Positions 18,816-27,542 are shown, counted from the first letter of the stretch. The stretch is 27,542 nt of DNA from Chara braunii (GCA_003427395.1 BFEA01000186.1:3882-31423); one strand, 5' to 3'. A program made the numbers and translations. Notes: generated by a model from the letters alone, not told the origin.

Positions 18816-19832
18816 GAAGACATACGGGAATTTGTTGGAAAAGTTTGTGTGGCCTGGAATGAAAAGAATGGCAGGAAGGTTTATGGCTGAGTGCGAAGGT
18901 TGTCAACGCATCAAACCGTCTCAACAGAAGCCCTATGGGCTGCTGCACCCTCTTCTTATCCCTGATGACCCGGGTGAGTCTGTTTCCATTGACTTCACGG
19001 ACATGGGGAAGAAGAGCAAAAACGATTATTCACAAGTAATGGTGATCGCCGGTCGTTTTTGCAAATTTTTGAATTTAATCCCATTACCACCTCACGCCCC
19101 AACTGACCTTGTGATCGAAGAATTTAACAAAAGGTACATTCTGCAGTGCGGTCCCCCGAAGACTCTTGTGAGTGATCGGGATACCAGGTTCATAAGTGCA
19201 GATTGGAAAGACTTCACCTCCCAGACCTATGACATGACACTCAAGACACCCCGAAGCCAATGGACTGGCCGAGGAGATCAACCAGACTGTAATCCAACTT
19301 CTCAGGGCTCTCATCGTGCCTGACCAAAACTCTTGGGATGAGGAGTTGCCGATTGTGCAGGGGTTGTACAACAACTCCATCCACTCCTCCATCGGGATGA
19401 CGCCTAACCGGCTGCATCTTGGATGGAAAATCCGCAATCCTCTCTTATCTGTTCCCGGAACAGCCACCTGGCCTAACACCTGGCCAGCCACGCTACAGCG
19501 CTAAGTATGATCGTTTGCTCAAAGTTGTTGTCGCAGCTATGGAAAGGCGATGCAGTGCCATGATTAAGCATGCAAACAAAAAGCGTCAGCCTGATCCTTT
19601 CACAGTAGGAAGTTATGTCTGGGTCAAGATGTCTGAGTTTTCTGAAGAAGAAGGCGTATCACAGAAACTTGTTCCTCAGTACTACGGTCCCTGGCAGGTG
19701 CTGAATCGAGTAGGTAATGATTCCTTCGGTCCTTTTTACACGATTGATGTGCCTGCTCATCTGCGCACATATCCAGTCTTTCACGCATCGAAGTTGTTTC
19801 CGTATGAATCACTAGAAACTTCCAAGTATTGA
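18796..19832 (+). pseudogene. Gypsy integrase, frameshifted
   Basis: The zinc finger is seen as GHFGVEKTYGNLL ... CEGCQRIK. The core shows VSIDFTDMG and LVSDRDTRF. A deletion near 19245 removes part of the segment before the third catalytic residue; HPEANGLAEEINQ continues in another frame (from about 19255), as do WDEELPIVQGLYNNSIHSS and RLHLGW. A second frame change between about 19435 and 19500 leads to the C-terminal domain with YVWVKMSEF, GPWQVLNRVG and YPVFHASKLFPYE. The stop at 19830-19832 is a TGA in the same frame as the chromodomain that follows. No product would be functional. Confidence 0.85.
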
Positions 19833-20129
19833 GAATCGATGATTCCACGTGCAATCAATGGCGGTCATGAGGTTGATAGGATTGTCGAGCACAGTGGGAA
19901 GGGAAGAAACAGACAGTACAAAGTCCATTTTCTGTACCACCCGTTGAATGATTTATACTGGATTGCTAAGGACTTACTGCAGAGTGCACCGCGCGTCGTT
20001 AATGCCTATGAACGATTGATAAGTTATGAACAACAACCAAAATTCACTGCTACCCTGACTCCTACGGAACACACCCGATCTCTCTTTGCTATCTACGCCT
20101 ACGATGCATTGTGCAAGGACTCTGATTGA
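19833..20129 (+). pseudogene. Chromodomain and C-terminal tail of gypsy integrase
   Basis: Directly after the in-frame TGA at 19830, the same frame reads INGGHEVDRIVEHSGKG, then RQYKVHFLYHPLNDLYWIAK, the strand-strand-Trp pattern of a chromodomain, and continues to a stop at 20127-20129. In chromoviruses this domain binds modified histones and steers integration toward heterochromatin. The aromatic positions are only partly conserved. It was presumably joined to the integrase before the TGA arose. Confidence 0.7.
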
Positions 20130-20157
20130 GTTACTCGCTCGAAGGGACCTCGCTCTT

Positions 20158-20171
20158 GAGGGGGGGGGTAG
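20158..20171 (+). promoter_or_regulatory. Polypurine tract next to the 3' LTR
   Basis: GAGGGGGGGGGTAG, with nine consecutive G, immediately precedes the TGTAATGAC start of the 3' LTR at 20172. It would prime plus-strand synthesis. Confidence 0.85.
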
Positions 20172-21501
20172 TGTAATGACCCGTCAAAACACAGACTGAG
20201 AACACTGCTGATTTCTGAAGTTCTGCTGATGGAATGGATGCCTTGCTGAGATTCCCGCATTCTGCTGTGTTTTCTAGGTCTGTCTGTGTGTGCGTGATTG
20301 TGACCTGCGTGCCTGTCTGAGTGCTTGTCGGTACGAGTGTGTGTGTGACCCGCAAGGGTACTTGCTTGTTTGGCAGGCCCGTAGGGCCGTTACTTACCTG
20401 TGGCCGTGGCATTGAGGGTTGTAGCAGGGAAAAACACTCAAGTGGCGAAGCTAGCGGCCCCGCGGCCCTTGGGGTAGCGGAAAAACACTCAAGTGGGCCG
20501 GTAGGCCGATACTGCACCCCGCTGCAGTTGGCGTGAGCGGGTACTGGAGGCCGAGCAGAAAAAGACAAAGTTGGCATTTTTAGAGTCCAGTAGCGGTAGG
20601 GTAGGTCTAGGCTGGTACCAGTCCAACCATTCTGAGTCTAGAGCCTGTACGGGTAATATCAGGGTCTGCAATGATGATTCCCTCCGAAACGGAGGAAGTA
20701 CCGGCCTGGAAGTTGCCGCCCAGGAGGCAAGTAGCCCTCTATATCAAGAGGCCGGGCGGACAGCCCAGCCTCATTCTTCAGTGTGCAAGTTTGGCGACAC
20801 GCCGCTGGAGCGCTGGCTGGAGTGGCGCTGGGTACGACAGCGCTGCTGGGAGGAAGAAGCCGGGAGCTTCCACCTTGGCTATGGTGGAGCTCTACCGGTA
20901 GGAGGAGGAGGGAGAAGGGGACCAAGGAGGAGAGTGGTAGGGTACTTACCTGGCTATGGCAGACACCATCTTCATCACCTTGTTAGGCGCTGCATCTGGA
21001 AGGCCCCAGTGGGGGTAGTGCNGCATCAAGGAAGCTCGGGGCAGAGTCAGGCATGGCGGTTGAGTNNGCAGCGGCATAGCTGCATGGTGATGACCTTGAA
21101 GTGGGGCAGCGGCATAGCTGCTTTGGGTTGTCCTTNGGACAGGAGGCTGAAGCCTCAGNAGTCNGCCATAGCCTCGGCCTGTATGTAGAGAAAGAGGAAG
21201 GGTTGCCATGGCTATGGTGGACCTCATGTTATGCCTGCAGTAGAAGTGGGATTCGGACATTGATTCTGGTTCAGTCATTCAACACTATTATTGTTATTTC
21301 TTGTTTGAATAAGGGGGGAGGAGATGAGGAGGAAGGGATTGGTTGGCGAAGAAGAAGAGCCTTGACATTGGTCTATGCTTGGAGTACATCATCTTCTTCT
21401 TTCTCACTTCTTCTTCTTTCCCTCTCTTTCCTCTTATTTTTGCAATTGGATGGCATTGTACTTTCAGATGAATGTATACTTCGAAATTGGCCAGGATCGT
21501 A
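20172..21501 (+). repeat. 3' LTR of the complete gypsy element
   Basis: A direct repeat of 11970-13309, starting TGTAATGACCCG and ending GGATCGTA; the final ACA of the 5' copy is absent. It lacks the 21-bp block present at 12503-12523 but carries about 33 bp (about 20759-20791) that the 5' LTR lacks. Six ambiguous bases occur at 21022, 21066, 21067, 21136, 21159 and 21164. Confidence 0.93.
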
Positions 21502-21516
21502 TTGATTGATTGATTA
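21502..21516 (+). repeat. Right flank of the (GATT)n insertion site
   Basis: TTGATTGATTGATTA follows the 3' LTR and continues the microsatellite on the left of the element. A 4-5 bp target duplication (such as TGATT) cannot be separated from the repeat. Confidence 0.8.
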
Positions 21517-22670
21517 GGTTGTCCTAATCAACCCCCATCCACGATTTTAACCTATAATTTTTTTGTTTTTTTTGGATTTTCTTTTTTTTGCGCAATTTTG
21601 TTTTGTTGAAAAGCGCAAATTTTGAAATCGCGCAGCAATTGAAATTTCCAACTGTCATTTTTTTTGAACTTTCATAAATTCGTGCAAGGAAAATGAGCAA
21701 TAGCGAGATGACAGAATCCAGATTGCACAATCACATTGAAAGCCAGAAAGTCCCACAGTGTCCGGAAAACAGCATTGCACCAATACACCAATGGAGAATC
21801 GAAACACTGAAACCGAATGTCAATGAGAGCTTACTCTCGTCATCACCAACATAAGAGTCTAGGCCTTTCCCCCCCTACTCGGTGCTCAGCGCCCAGACTA
21901 CTCCCCCACGCAGCTACTATCTGCCTACGAATTGACAATGCAACGTCTGCAGCCACCGAAGTACTTGAAGATGTCGCCCAATGCAGGCTATCGCCATACC
22001 AGGTATGTGCCCTCACATCCTCCTCCTTGTCTCTATCTCTCGCTCATCTCCCTCGTCTTTCACCCACGTCTTCCCCCATGCACGAAGACCAGCATTACGC
22101 CTTGCTGTAACACCAAGCCTCAGCCAGCTATGGAGGCAGGGCTATGGCGCTGCCCCCAACAGTGCTCTTCCTTCCTCACAATCGCACGTGTGTTGCACCA
22201 TGCGCTGCGCTAGCAGCAGCTCGCGAGCATTCGCTCCAGCAATGCTGCCGCAAACTAGCATGTGCCCAAATGACATGCCAGTCAGCGAACTCTTTCCTAT
22301 ATGGGAAGAATCTTGGCTGGCTGGGCTGGGCTGGGCCTGCGCCCAGAAGCTTCTAGCAGGCCCCAGGTAGTTTGGCCTCTGCTGGTGCTGCTGGGCCTCG
22401 TTCAATTACGCCTCCCAACTGTCTGTGTGTATTGCTGCAAATGTGGCCCAAGGACTGCCTTTCAGAAAAGGCCTAGAAGGCCGTGGAAAGTATTTGCTGC
22501 TTGGGACCTGGTTTCCCTCAACCAACTGACGCAACTGCTTGAACCCCGAATAAGAAATTGACAGCATTCAGCCTCTCGTGATTTGTTTGGCCCGCCTTCA
22601 CTTAGGGTGGGCACACTTGCATAAGGGGCCCCTTAGGCTTGCCGAGGAGCCAAATCCTTGCCCTCCTCCT
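21517..22670. other. No gene recognised
   Basis: AT-rich and T-run-rich from 21540 to 21760, then GC-rich with Leu/Ser/Pro-rich open frames that lack motifs and overlap one another. Purine-rich sequence on the minus strand at about 22656-22673 could be the polypurine tract of the adjacent minus-strand gypsy element, but no LTR could be defined. Confidence 0.4.
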
Positions 22671-22960
22671 TTACTTGGATAGTCCCCTGAGAAGTCCTTT
22701 AATCTGCAAGCATATTTCCTTTGGGTCCTCTTTCATAGCCTGCAATCGCTTGGGGAGCTGTTTGCTAGAGTCCTTCTCTGGTAAACCACCGATCTCACAG
22801 GGATCAGTATGGTGTTTGAATCTGACACAGTACTGCATCCTTGGCTTTGTGGGCCAGCCTCTACCGGGAGGTTTAGGCACTGACATTACCCTGTGTTCCA
22901 TGATTTCATCAATGTCGACTTCGCCATCCGTGGTTGGGGGCAGAGCATTGATTGTGTGAA
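22671..22960 (-). pseudogene. Gypsy remnant B chromodomain
   Basis: The minus strand reads DGEVDIDEIMEHRVMSVPKP, then a linker PGRGWPTKPRMQYCVRFKHH, the beginning of a chromodomain: first strand, linker, second strand. The later Trp-containing segment is scrambled by a frameshift after HTDP, and the frame closes near 22671. Its sequence is unlike the chromodomains at 7400 and 19870, supporting a separate lineage. Confidence 0.7.
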
Positions 22961-22984
22961 GGGAAGTTGTGCAGTCTCTGCAAA

Positions 22985-23972
22985 AGGTGCCAGCTTTGAG
23001 GTGTGAAAGACTGGGTGTGTGCGTAGGTGAGCAGGGATGCGAATCACATAGGAAGGTCCATCTATCTGATCCCGAACTACGCCTAGGACCTCCTAGGGAC
23101 CGAAAAACTGAGGCATTAATTTTCGTGAAATTCCCAACTCTTGACCCAGTTCAGACGACTTAACCCAGACTCTGTCCCCTACCTGAAATTTAGAAGGCTG
23201 TCTATGTTTGTTCTCAGATGAAATCATAGCATTCCGAGACCTCCTAATATGTTCAAGGGCCAACTCTAGCATCAGTTCAGACTTGACAGCAAACTCTGTG
23301 CTGCCAGGTGCTCAGGTAGCAGAAAGTCAAGTGCAGTTTTGGGCTTCCAACCAAGATGCAGTTGGCTGGGAGTCATACCAGTAGTGTTGTGCAGAATGTT
23401 TTTGTATAGGCTGGCGATGAGAGGTAATTTCTCGTCCCAGTCATCTTGACTTGGCTTGATGTAGTGTCCAAGCAGGTGCTGACTACTCGGTTCATTTGTT
23501 CTACCTGACCGTTGCCACAGTTCACTGGTGAATCTCACATCCCTATCGCTTACAATAGACGTAGGGAGACCAAAATCGCGTACCCAATTGTCCATAAACA
23601 GCTTGATGACGTAGTCAATTTTAGTGGTTTCTGGCATAGCGATTAGTCTAGCATACTTGGTAAATCTATCTACAACGACGAAGATGTCTCTTCCCGCTCT
23701 TGCTGGTCACAAGAGTATCCATGAAGTCCATGGACACACTTTGACCGGGTCCAGCGGGGATAGGCAGGGCTTGATCAGCCCAAGTTGTGCCTTGACAAGT
23801 CTCCACATACCGTTTTGCATCATTCATCATTGTAGGCTACCAAAATTTCTGCAGTAGGTTAGCAGATGTTTTCTTAAAACCAAAATGCCCAGTTGCATCA
23901 TGGCACTCTCCTAAAAATAAATTACGCAAAGATTCTGTACGCGGAACACACCGTCTTTTTTTCCCTGCCTTC
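22985..23972 (-). pseudogene. Gypsy remnant B integrase
   Basis: The zinc-finger segment (about 23780-23930) is read in broken frames, and the CxxC part is partly deleted. The core contains RFTKYARLIAMPETTKIDYV and GLPTSIVSDRDVRFTSELW with the second catalytic Asp. Next to ELW a deletion removes the region that normally carries the third catalytic residue (HPEANGQ), leaving only NGQVEQMNRVVS in another frame near 23500. The segment IASLYKNILHNTTGMTP, then the C-terminal domain ENKHRQPSKFQVGDRVWVKS ... YVIRIPAHLRTHPVFHTSKL (about 23225-22990), is readable in one frame with one TAG (23093-23095) where GPW is expected. Confidence 0.82.
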
Positions 23973-24792
23973 TCAAGGAACAGCAAGCCATTGACCATCG
24001 TAAATTGGTTTAGCGTCTAACTTACGAATGACTTTTGACGTAACTGTGTCTTCCCGATAGGCGACCAAGGATCGAGTTACATCTTCATATATCTCAAACT
24101 CAATTACTAGCGCGCCCAGATAGTTTGCCCTACACGATAGTGCATCAGCTACCTTATTATATTCTCCCTTGATTGGTTCAAGTTGATAGTCGTACATGCC
24201 TATCACTTGAATCCACCTCTTGAGTGTGTCTGAGAGTACAGGTTGTGTCTTGATCTAGCGGAAAGTCTCATGGTTCGATCTCACATACAAGAATGATTGG
24301 GTCAGGTTGATAGTCGTACATGTCTATCACTTGAATCCACCTCTTGAGTGTGTCTGAGAGTACAGACTGTGTTTTTATCTAGTGGAAAGTCTCATGGTTC
24401 AATCTCACATAGAAGAATCTGCCCAGGAGATGGTGTCTCCAGTGGACCAACGCTCTATAGAGGGCATAGAGCTCCCGCTCATATGTGGACTTTGCTAATT
24501 TACAAGATTACATCTTTTTGCTCATGTACTCGATGGGCCTCAACTTTTTCCCCTCCTTTTGTGCGAGGACCGCGCCTATGTCGTATTGGCTGGCGTCAGT
24601 GGTCACAATAAAGGGCTGCTCAGGATTCGGAAGTTTGAGGACTTCATAGTGTGTCAGAGCGTACTTCAATTTCTTGAAGGCTGCTTCACACTTTTCGGTC
24701 CACTCCCAAGGGGTGTCAAGGCATGTGAGATCAGTCAATGGGGAGGCTATAGTGCTGTAATTCTCTACAAACGGTATGTAGTAGCCTGTCAT
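23973..24792 (-). pseudogene. Gypsy remnant B RT connection and RNase H, with internal duplication
   Basis: From 24792 the frame covers the RT-RNase H connection (WEWTEKCEAAFKKLKYALTH) and the start of RNase H (FIVTTDASQYDIGAVLAQKE, with the first catalytic Asp). It ends at a TAA after MSKKM (24508). The next residues, KLAKSTYERELYALYRALVHW, carry the catalytic Glu region in the same frame. The segment ending in TLKRWIQVIDMYDYQ is then present twice because of a 124-bp tandem duplication (24181-24413). The end of the domain, GEYNKVADALSCR, and a linker follow to 23973. Confidence 0.8.
24181..24413. repeat. 124-bp tandem duplication within RNase H of remnant B
   Basis: A block beginning GTTGATAGTCGTACATG occurs at 24182 and 24306, each continuing through CTTGAATCCACCTCTTGAG, TGTCTGAGAGTACAG and AAAGTCTCATGGTTC. 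The copies differ at only a handful of positions over about 110 bp, so the duplication is younger than most other damage. Confidence 0.9.
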
Positions 24793-25612
24793 ACCTCACC
24801 TCAGTCACAGACTGAGGTCTGGGCCAGTCACATATGCTGGCCACCTCGGCATCATCCGGCCTCAAACCGTTTGCGGAAATTTCATGACCCAGATACAAGA
24901 TCTTGGTGCGACCAGGTCCACATTTCTCCAAGTCAACCTTGTACTGGTGTTGTCTTAGGAGACCTAGCATGGTTTTCACGTGCTCAACGTGCTCCTCTAC
25001 AGTCTTACTAAAGTATATCATCGAGGTACACAACGGTAAATTTGTCTAAGTACTCATGAAAGATCCGGTTCATTGCGTGTTGGAATGCCCCAGGAGCATT
25101 GCATAGACCAAAGGGCATCACCACAAACTGGTACAAACCGTACCTGGTCTGGAATGCGGTTTTGTGCTGGTCCTCAAGTCTAATGGCAATTTGATGGTAT
25201 CCGGACTCAGATCTATCTTTGTGAAGTACCGGCATCCCTGCACTCTATCCAAGAGGCCGTCGATGCGGGGTAGGGGCTCCACGTTCTCAACGGTGATGGC
25301 ATTGAGGCCCTATAGCGCTCATCCTTAAGGCACCCCCCTTCTTAGCAACAAATAGGATTGGAGCACCATAAGGGGAGGTACTAGGCCGAATCCATCCCTT
25401 CTCTGTGAGCTCTTTAAGCTGGCGGCGGAGCTCATCCAACTCCGCAGGAGACATCCTATAGATCCGGCCTCTAGGTACTTCGCTACCGGGGACGACTTCT
25501 ATCGCATGGCCAACCTCCCTCTCTACCGCACCACTGGGCTCCTCAAAAAGGTATGGAAATTGAGCAACGACTGCTTTTATCTCAGGGGGTGATTTTACGT
25601 CCTCCCCTTTCT
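24731..25612 (-). pseudogene. Gypsy remnant B reverse transcriptase
   Basis: The minus strand reads YRMSPAELDELRRQLKEL, then GWIRPSTSPYGAPILFVAKK, then GLNAITVENVEPLPRIDGLL, the finger region of a gypsy RT. The RMCIDYR motif between them is damaged by a deletion and stop near 25315. [21 protein letters not shown] and [17 protein letters not shown] follow, then the catalytic box VVYLDDIL near 25010-25030, where the frame breaks. [31 protein letters not shown] and the connection region VTEVR continue in a second frame. The YLDD box itself is intact. A frameshift near 24790 leads on to MTGYYIPFVENYSTIASPL. Confidence 0.85.
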
Positions 25613-25617
25613 AAGAT

Positions 25618-26540
25618 AAAAAAACTAGGTACATGCCCTCCTCGCAATTTTGTTTATATAATTATATATAAAAATCCAGGCTGCCTTCTCCTCATATGGA
25701 GGGACAGCTGCATTTACTATGCTATTTTCTTCCCTCAATATTTTCCATCTCACACTACCTACCTCAGGCTGTGTAACTGGTATACCCACCTTCCTGACCT
25801 GCAGGGGGCACGGCAACCCAATCAACAAGGAACCCAACCCCATGTTTCGAAGGCCAACTATAGGGCTTAGGGTCGAAGACTGTAAACCATATACTTTATG
25901 GACGCACAATCACAGCATAAATTCACGAGACAGGCCTAAGTTATCCTAAGGTTGTGAGTCTACACCTACCTATCCCTGCTCAGCGCAAAAAGCGGTACCC
26001 AAGCTCCTAACACCTGGCACGAGCTGGAAAGAACCAATGACTTCCACGACCAGACAGGAGGCCCAAGCCAACAGTTTCTAGTGGTGAGCCCGAAGCATAC
26101 CTCGGGAGGCCAGCTCAGTTGGTTGAGCACGTAAGTGATGAGGGTCATTTTTGTGATGAGGCCATTAGGAAGACTCTTCGAAAGCTTTCAACTGTCGCTG
26201 CTGAACATCAGCCAAAAGAAGTTGGGCTCGCCGTTCCTCTGGAGCAAGTATGTATCCGGCGTGGTCCATCCGTGCCGAGCTGGTTTAGGCGAATTCAAGT
26301 TCATCTTCAAGGCAGGTGGTGCAGAGGAATTCTTCACTATCTTGAACGAAGAGATGGAGAGTACCACAATCCCACCGCCACCTACGATGGAAACGTTATA
26401 CACAAGTTAGCTTCTTACAGTGATGACTACTCTCTCTAGTGATAGCTATGGAGGCATATCGGACATGGATTCTGTTGAGCATCCTCGGGCCTACATAGAT
26501 CCAAGCGATCCTAGCCTTGTGTTCCTGACCAAGCAACAAT
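25618..26540. other. No gene recognised; tRNA-like D-arm fragment
   Basis: AT-rich at 25640-25680 (TTATATAATTATATATAAAA), then mixed sequence. GCTCAGTTGGTTGAGC at 26113-26128 is a perfect tRNA D-arm and fits the pol III A-box, but no anticodon arm, T-arm or acceptor pairing follows, so it is at most a tRNA-derived (SINE-like) scrap. The plus-strand frames at 26119-26439 and 26135-26410 contain no motif that I recognise. Confidence 0.4.
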
Positions 26541-26970
26541 AGTTCCGATGGGAAAGATTTGGACTATTCCCTGTCCCATGGGAAAGATTAAGACCAGTTC
26601 TGTCCCGTGGGGAAGATTGAGACCAGTTCCTGTGCGTCCCATTGGAAAGACTGGCACTAGTTCCTAAGTTGGCACTGGTTCTTGTCCCATGGGAAAGATT
26701 GGGACCGTTTCTTGTCCATCCCAAGGGAAAGATTGGCACGAGTTCCCGTTACATGGGGGAAAATTGGAACCAGTTCCCATGAGAAAGAATGGCACCAGTT
26801 CCTGTTCCATGGTGCCGATTGGGACCAGTTCACAAGTTCCAGTCCCATCGGGCAGATTGAGACCAGTTCCGTTTGAAAATTTTGGAACCGACTTCCTTTG
26901 TCCCAAGGACAGGATTGGGACCAGTTCCCATGGGAAAGATAGGAACCAGTTCCTGCCCCATGGGAAAGAT
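26541..26970 (+). repeat. Degenerate CCCATGGG minisatellite
   Basis: More than ten imperfect units of about 30-36 bp, built from CCCATGGGAAAGATTG and GGGACCAGTTCCTGTC. Unit starts fall near 26550, 26580, 26609, 26643, 26691 and 26724, then continue to about 26965. Open frames on both strands give repeated Asn-Leu-Ser-His-Gly or Gly-Thr-Ser-Ser peptides and are by-products of the repeat. Confidence 0.9.
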
Positions 26971-27149
26971 TGAGGGAATGTTTTCTCCTGGTATCGTTCA
27001 TGACACTCAAGGAATTGGTCCTCGGGTCATGAAAAAGTGCTGGTCTCCTCCGCACATAGTTGGAGTAGTTGGAGATGAATAACAGACTACCACGTAGATA
27101 AATAATACACAACCACGTTGGTGCGGTATGGTGGTGAACACTAGAGAAT
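26971..27149. other. No feature recognised
   Basis: Short unique-looking spacer between the minisatellite and the next repeat. Confidence 0.4.
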
Positions 27150-27456
27150 AATTGGAGTTCAACTTTCTCAGTGACTGTTTGCTGTCCCTCGGCCAGGGAG
27201 CAGAAGGGATGGGATGTTTCTACGTCTCCCACTTATGATAAGCTGCACGTGCATCAGTGTGGCATGCTGGTGGGCACTGCCGGATGCTTGAGAGACGTGC
27301 CTTGCAGTTCAACTCTCGTTCTCATTACATTTTTAGCGTCCTTCAGGCTGGGAGCAGGAGGGATGGGATGACTCGCCTCTTCTGAACATGATAAGCTATG
27401 GAGAAATAAGGCGCAACGAAATGACATGTTGGTGGACACCATAGGATGCTTCCCAG
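27150..27456. repeat. Diverged tandem duplication, period about 150-154 bp
   Basis: AGTTCAACT at about 27156 and 27306, GGGAGCAGAAGGGATGGGATG-type blocks at 27196 and 27350, ATGATAAGCT and a TGGTGGGCAC/TGGTGGACAC block recur in order with many substitutions. The array ends directly at TIR-element copy D. Confidence 0.7.
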
Positions 27457-27542
27457 CAGGGTTGCACTCCCCGATGGTCGGCAGCCCTTGACTGGTTGGC
27501 TGCCAAACCACCGACCGATTGGCTGGTCGGCACCTACCGGTC
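27457..27542 (-). repeat. Left end of a GTCGGC-rich TIR element (copy D), cut by window end
   Basis: It begins CAGGGTTGCACTCCCCGATG, the same terminus type as CAGTGTTGCACAC at 3869 (reverse complement). It contains CCTTGACTGG, GGTCGGC and CACCTACCGGTC, the inverse of the block at 49-130. The window stops inside the element. Confidence 0.6.

Larger units (their letters stand above)
11970..21501 (+). mobile_element. Complete but decayed Ty3/gypsy chromovirus, about 9.5 kb
   Basis: Two LTRs (11970-13309 and 20172-21501) bound a primer-binding site (13311-13322), gag, protease-RT, RNase H, integrase, chromodomain and polypurine tract. RT-RNase H-integrase order defines Ty3/gypsy, and the C-terminal chromodomain defines the chromovirus branch. 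By eye the first 370 bp or so of the LTRs differ at about 16 positions, so insertion is not very recent. The body has at least eight disabling lesions, so it cannot act alone. It lies in (GATT)n on both sides. Confidence 0.92.
22671..25617 (-). mobile_element. Ty3/gypsy remnant B, minus strand, 5'-truncated
   Basis: On the minus strand the order is RT (from about 25612), RNase H, integrase and chromodomain (to about 22690). The proteins differ clearly from the other two elements (for example [19 protein letters not shown] and DGEVDIDEIMEHRV), so this is another chromovirus lineage. Gag, protease and LTRs were not found; similarity starts at GEDVKSPPEIKAVVAQFPYL and the sequence before it is unrelated. 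Many frameshifts, stops, deletions and a tandem duplication are present. Confidence 0.85.

Noticed and set aside
22144-22561. Overlapping plus-strand frames with hydrophobic segments
   Set aside because: GC-rich sequence with several equally open frames on both strands and no conserved motif.
26104-26175. Possible tRNA gene at GCTCAGTTGGTTGAGC
   Set aside because: The D-arm is perfect, but there is no T-arm (no GTTCGA-type word), no acceptor pairing and no plausible anticodon stem.
26657-27232. 191-codon minus-strand frame with Asn-Leu-Ser-His-Gly repeats
   Set aside because: It is the translation of a degenerate minisatellite. The opposite strand gives equally repetitive open frames.
1-27542. 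CRISPR array, prokaryotic operon, phage or integron
   Set aside because: No regular spacer-repeat array, no ribosome-binding-site-led gene series. All recognisable coding sequence is eukaryotic retroelement.

Overview
This is a eukaryotic nuclear window made almost entirely of decayed transposable elements. No intact gene, rRNA, tRNA or CRISPR array was found. The organism is probably a green plant or streptophyte alga. The reasons are three chromodomain-bearing Ty3/gypsy elements, a plant-type LINE with a zf-RVT-like zinc-binding segment, and primer-binding sites complementary to initiator tRNA-Met. From general familiarity with its repeats I lean toward a charophyte such as Chara braunii, but I could not check this.

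Layout. (1) Positions 28-133 are the right end of a GTCGGC-rich terminal-inverted-repeat (TIR) element; its other end lies outside the window. (2) Positions 134-2952, minus strand, are a 5'-truncated LINE with reverse transcriptase, zinc-binding segment and C-terminus, whose catalytic FADD box reads FAND. (3) Positions 3414-3869 are a short apparently complete non-autonomous element of the same TIR family, enclosing a G-rich array. (4) 3870-6255 holds no recognisable gene. (5) 6256-7621 is a plus-strand gypsy remnant: a long open integrase frame, a frameshifted chromodomain and a polypurine tract, followed by LTR-like sequence. (6) 9215-11803 is a mosaic of LTR debris: an inverted LTR end, a diverged LTR, and the end of another LTR with its primer-binding site. 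(7) 11847-11969 is a (GATT)n microsatellite.

(8) 11970-21501 is a structurally complete gypsy/chromovirus inserted in that microsatellite: 5' LTR (1340 bp), primer-binding site, a leader with a striking telomere-motif hairpin, gag, protease-RT, RNase H, integrase, chromodomain, polypurine tract and 3' LTR. Order is preserved but the coding region is interrupted many times. (9) 21517-22670 holds nothing recognised. (10) 22671-25617, minus strand, is a third, 5'-truncated gypsy element of a different lineage. (11) 26541-26970 is a degenerate CCCATGGG minisatellite, 27150-27456 a diverged tandem duplication, and 27457-27542 the left end of another TIR-element copy, cut by the window end.

Nothing here works as a host pathway. 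Gag, protease, RT, RNase H and integrase would have acted together in retrotransposition, with the chromodomain probably steering integration, but each copy is broken. The most unusual signals are the leader hairpin at 13353-13430, the TIR family that occupies both window ends, and LTR deletions that can be polarised with the older copy at 9405.
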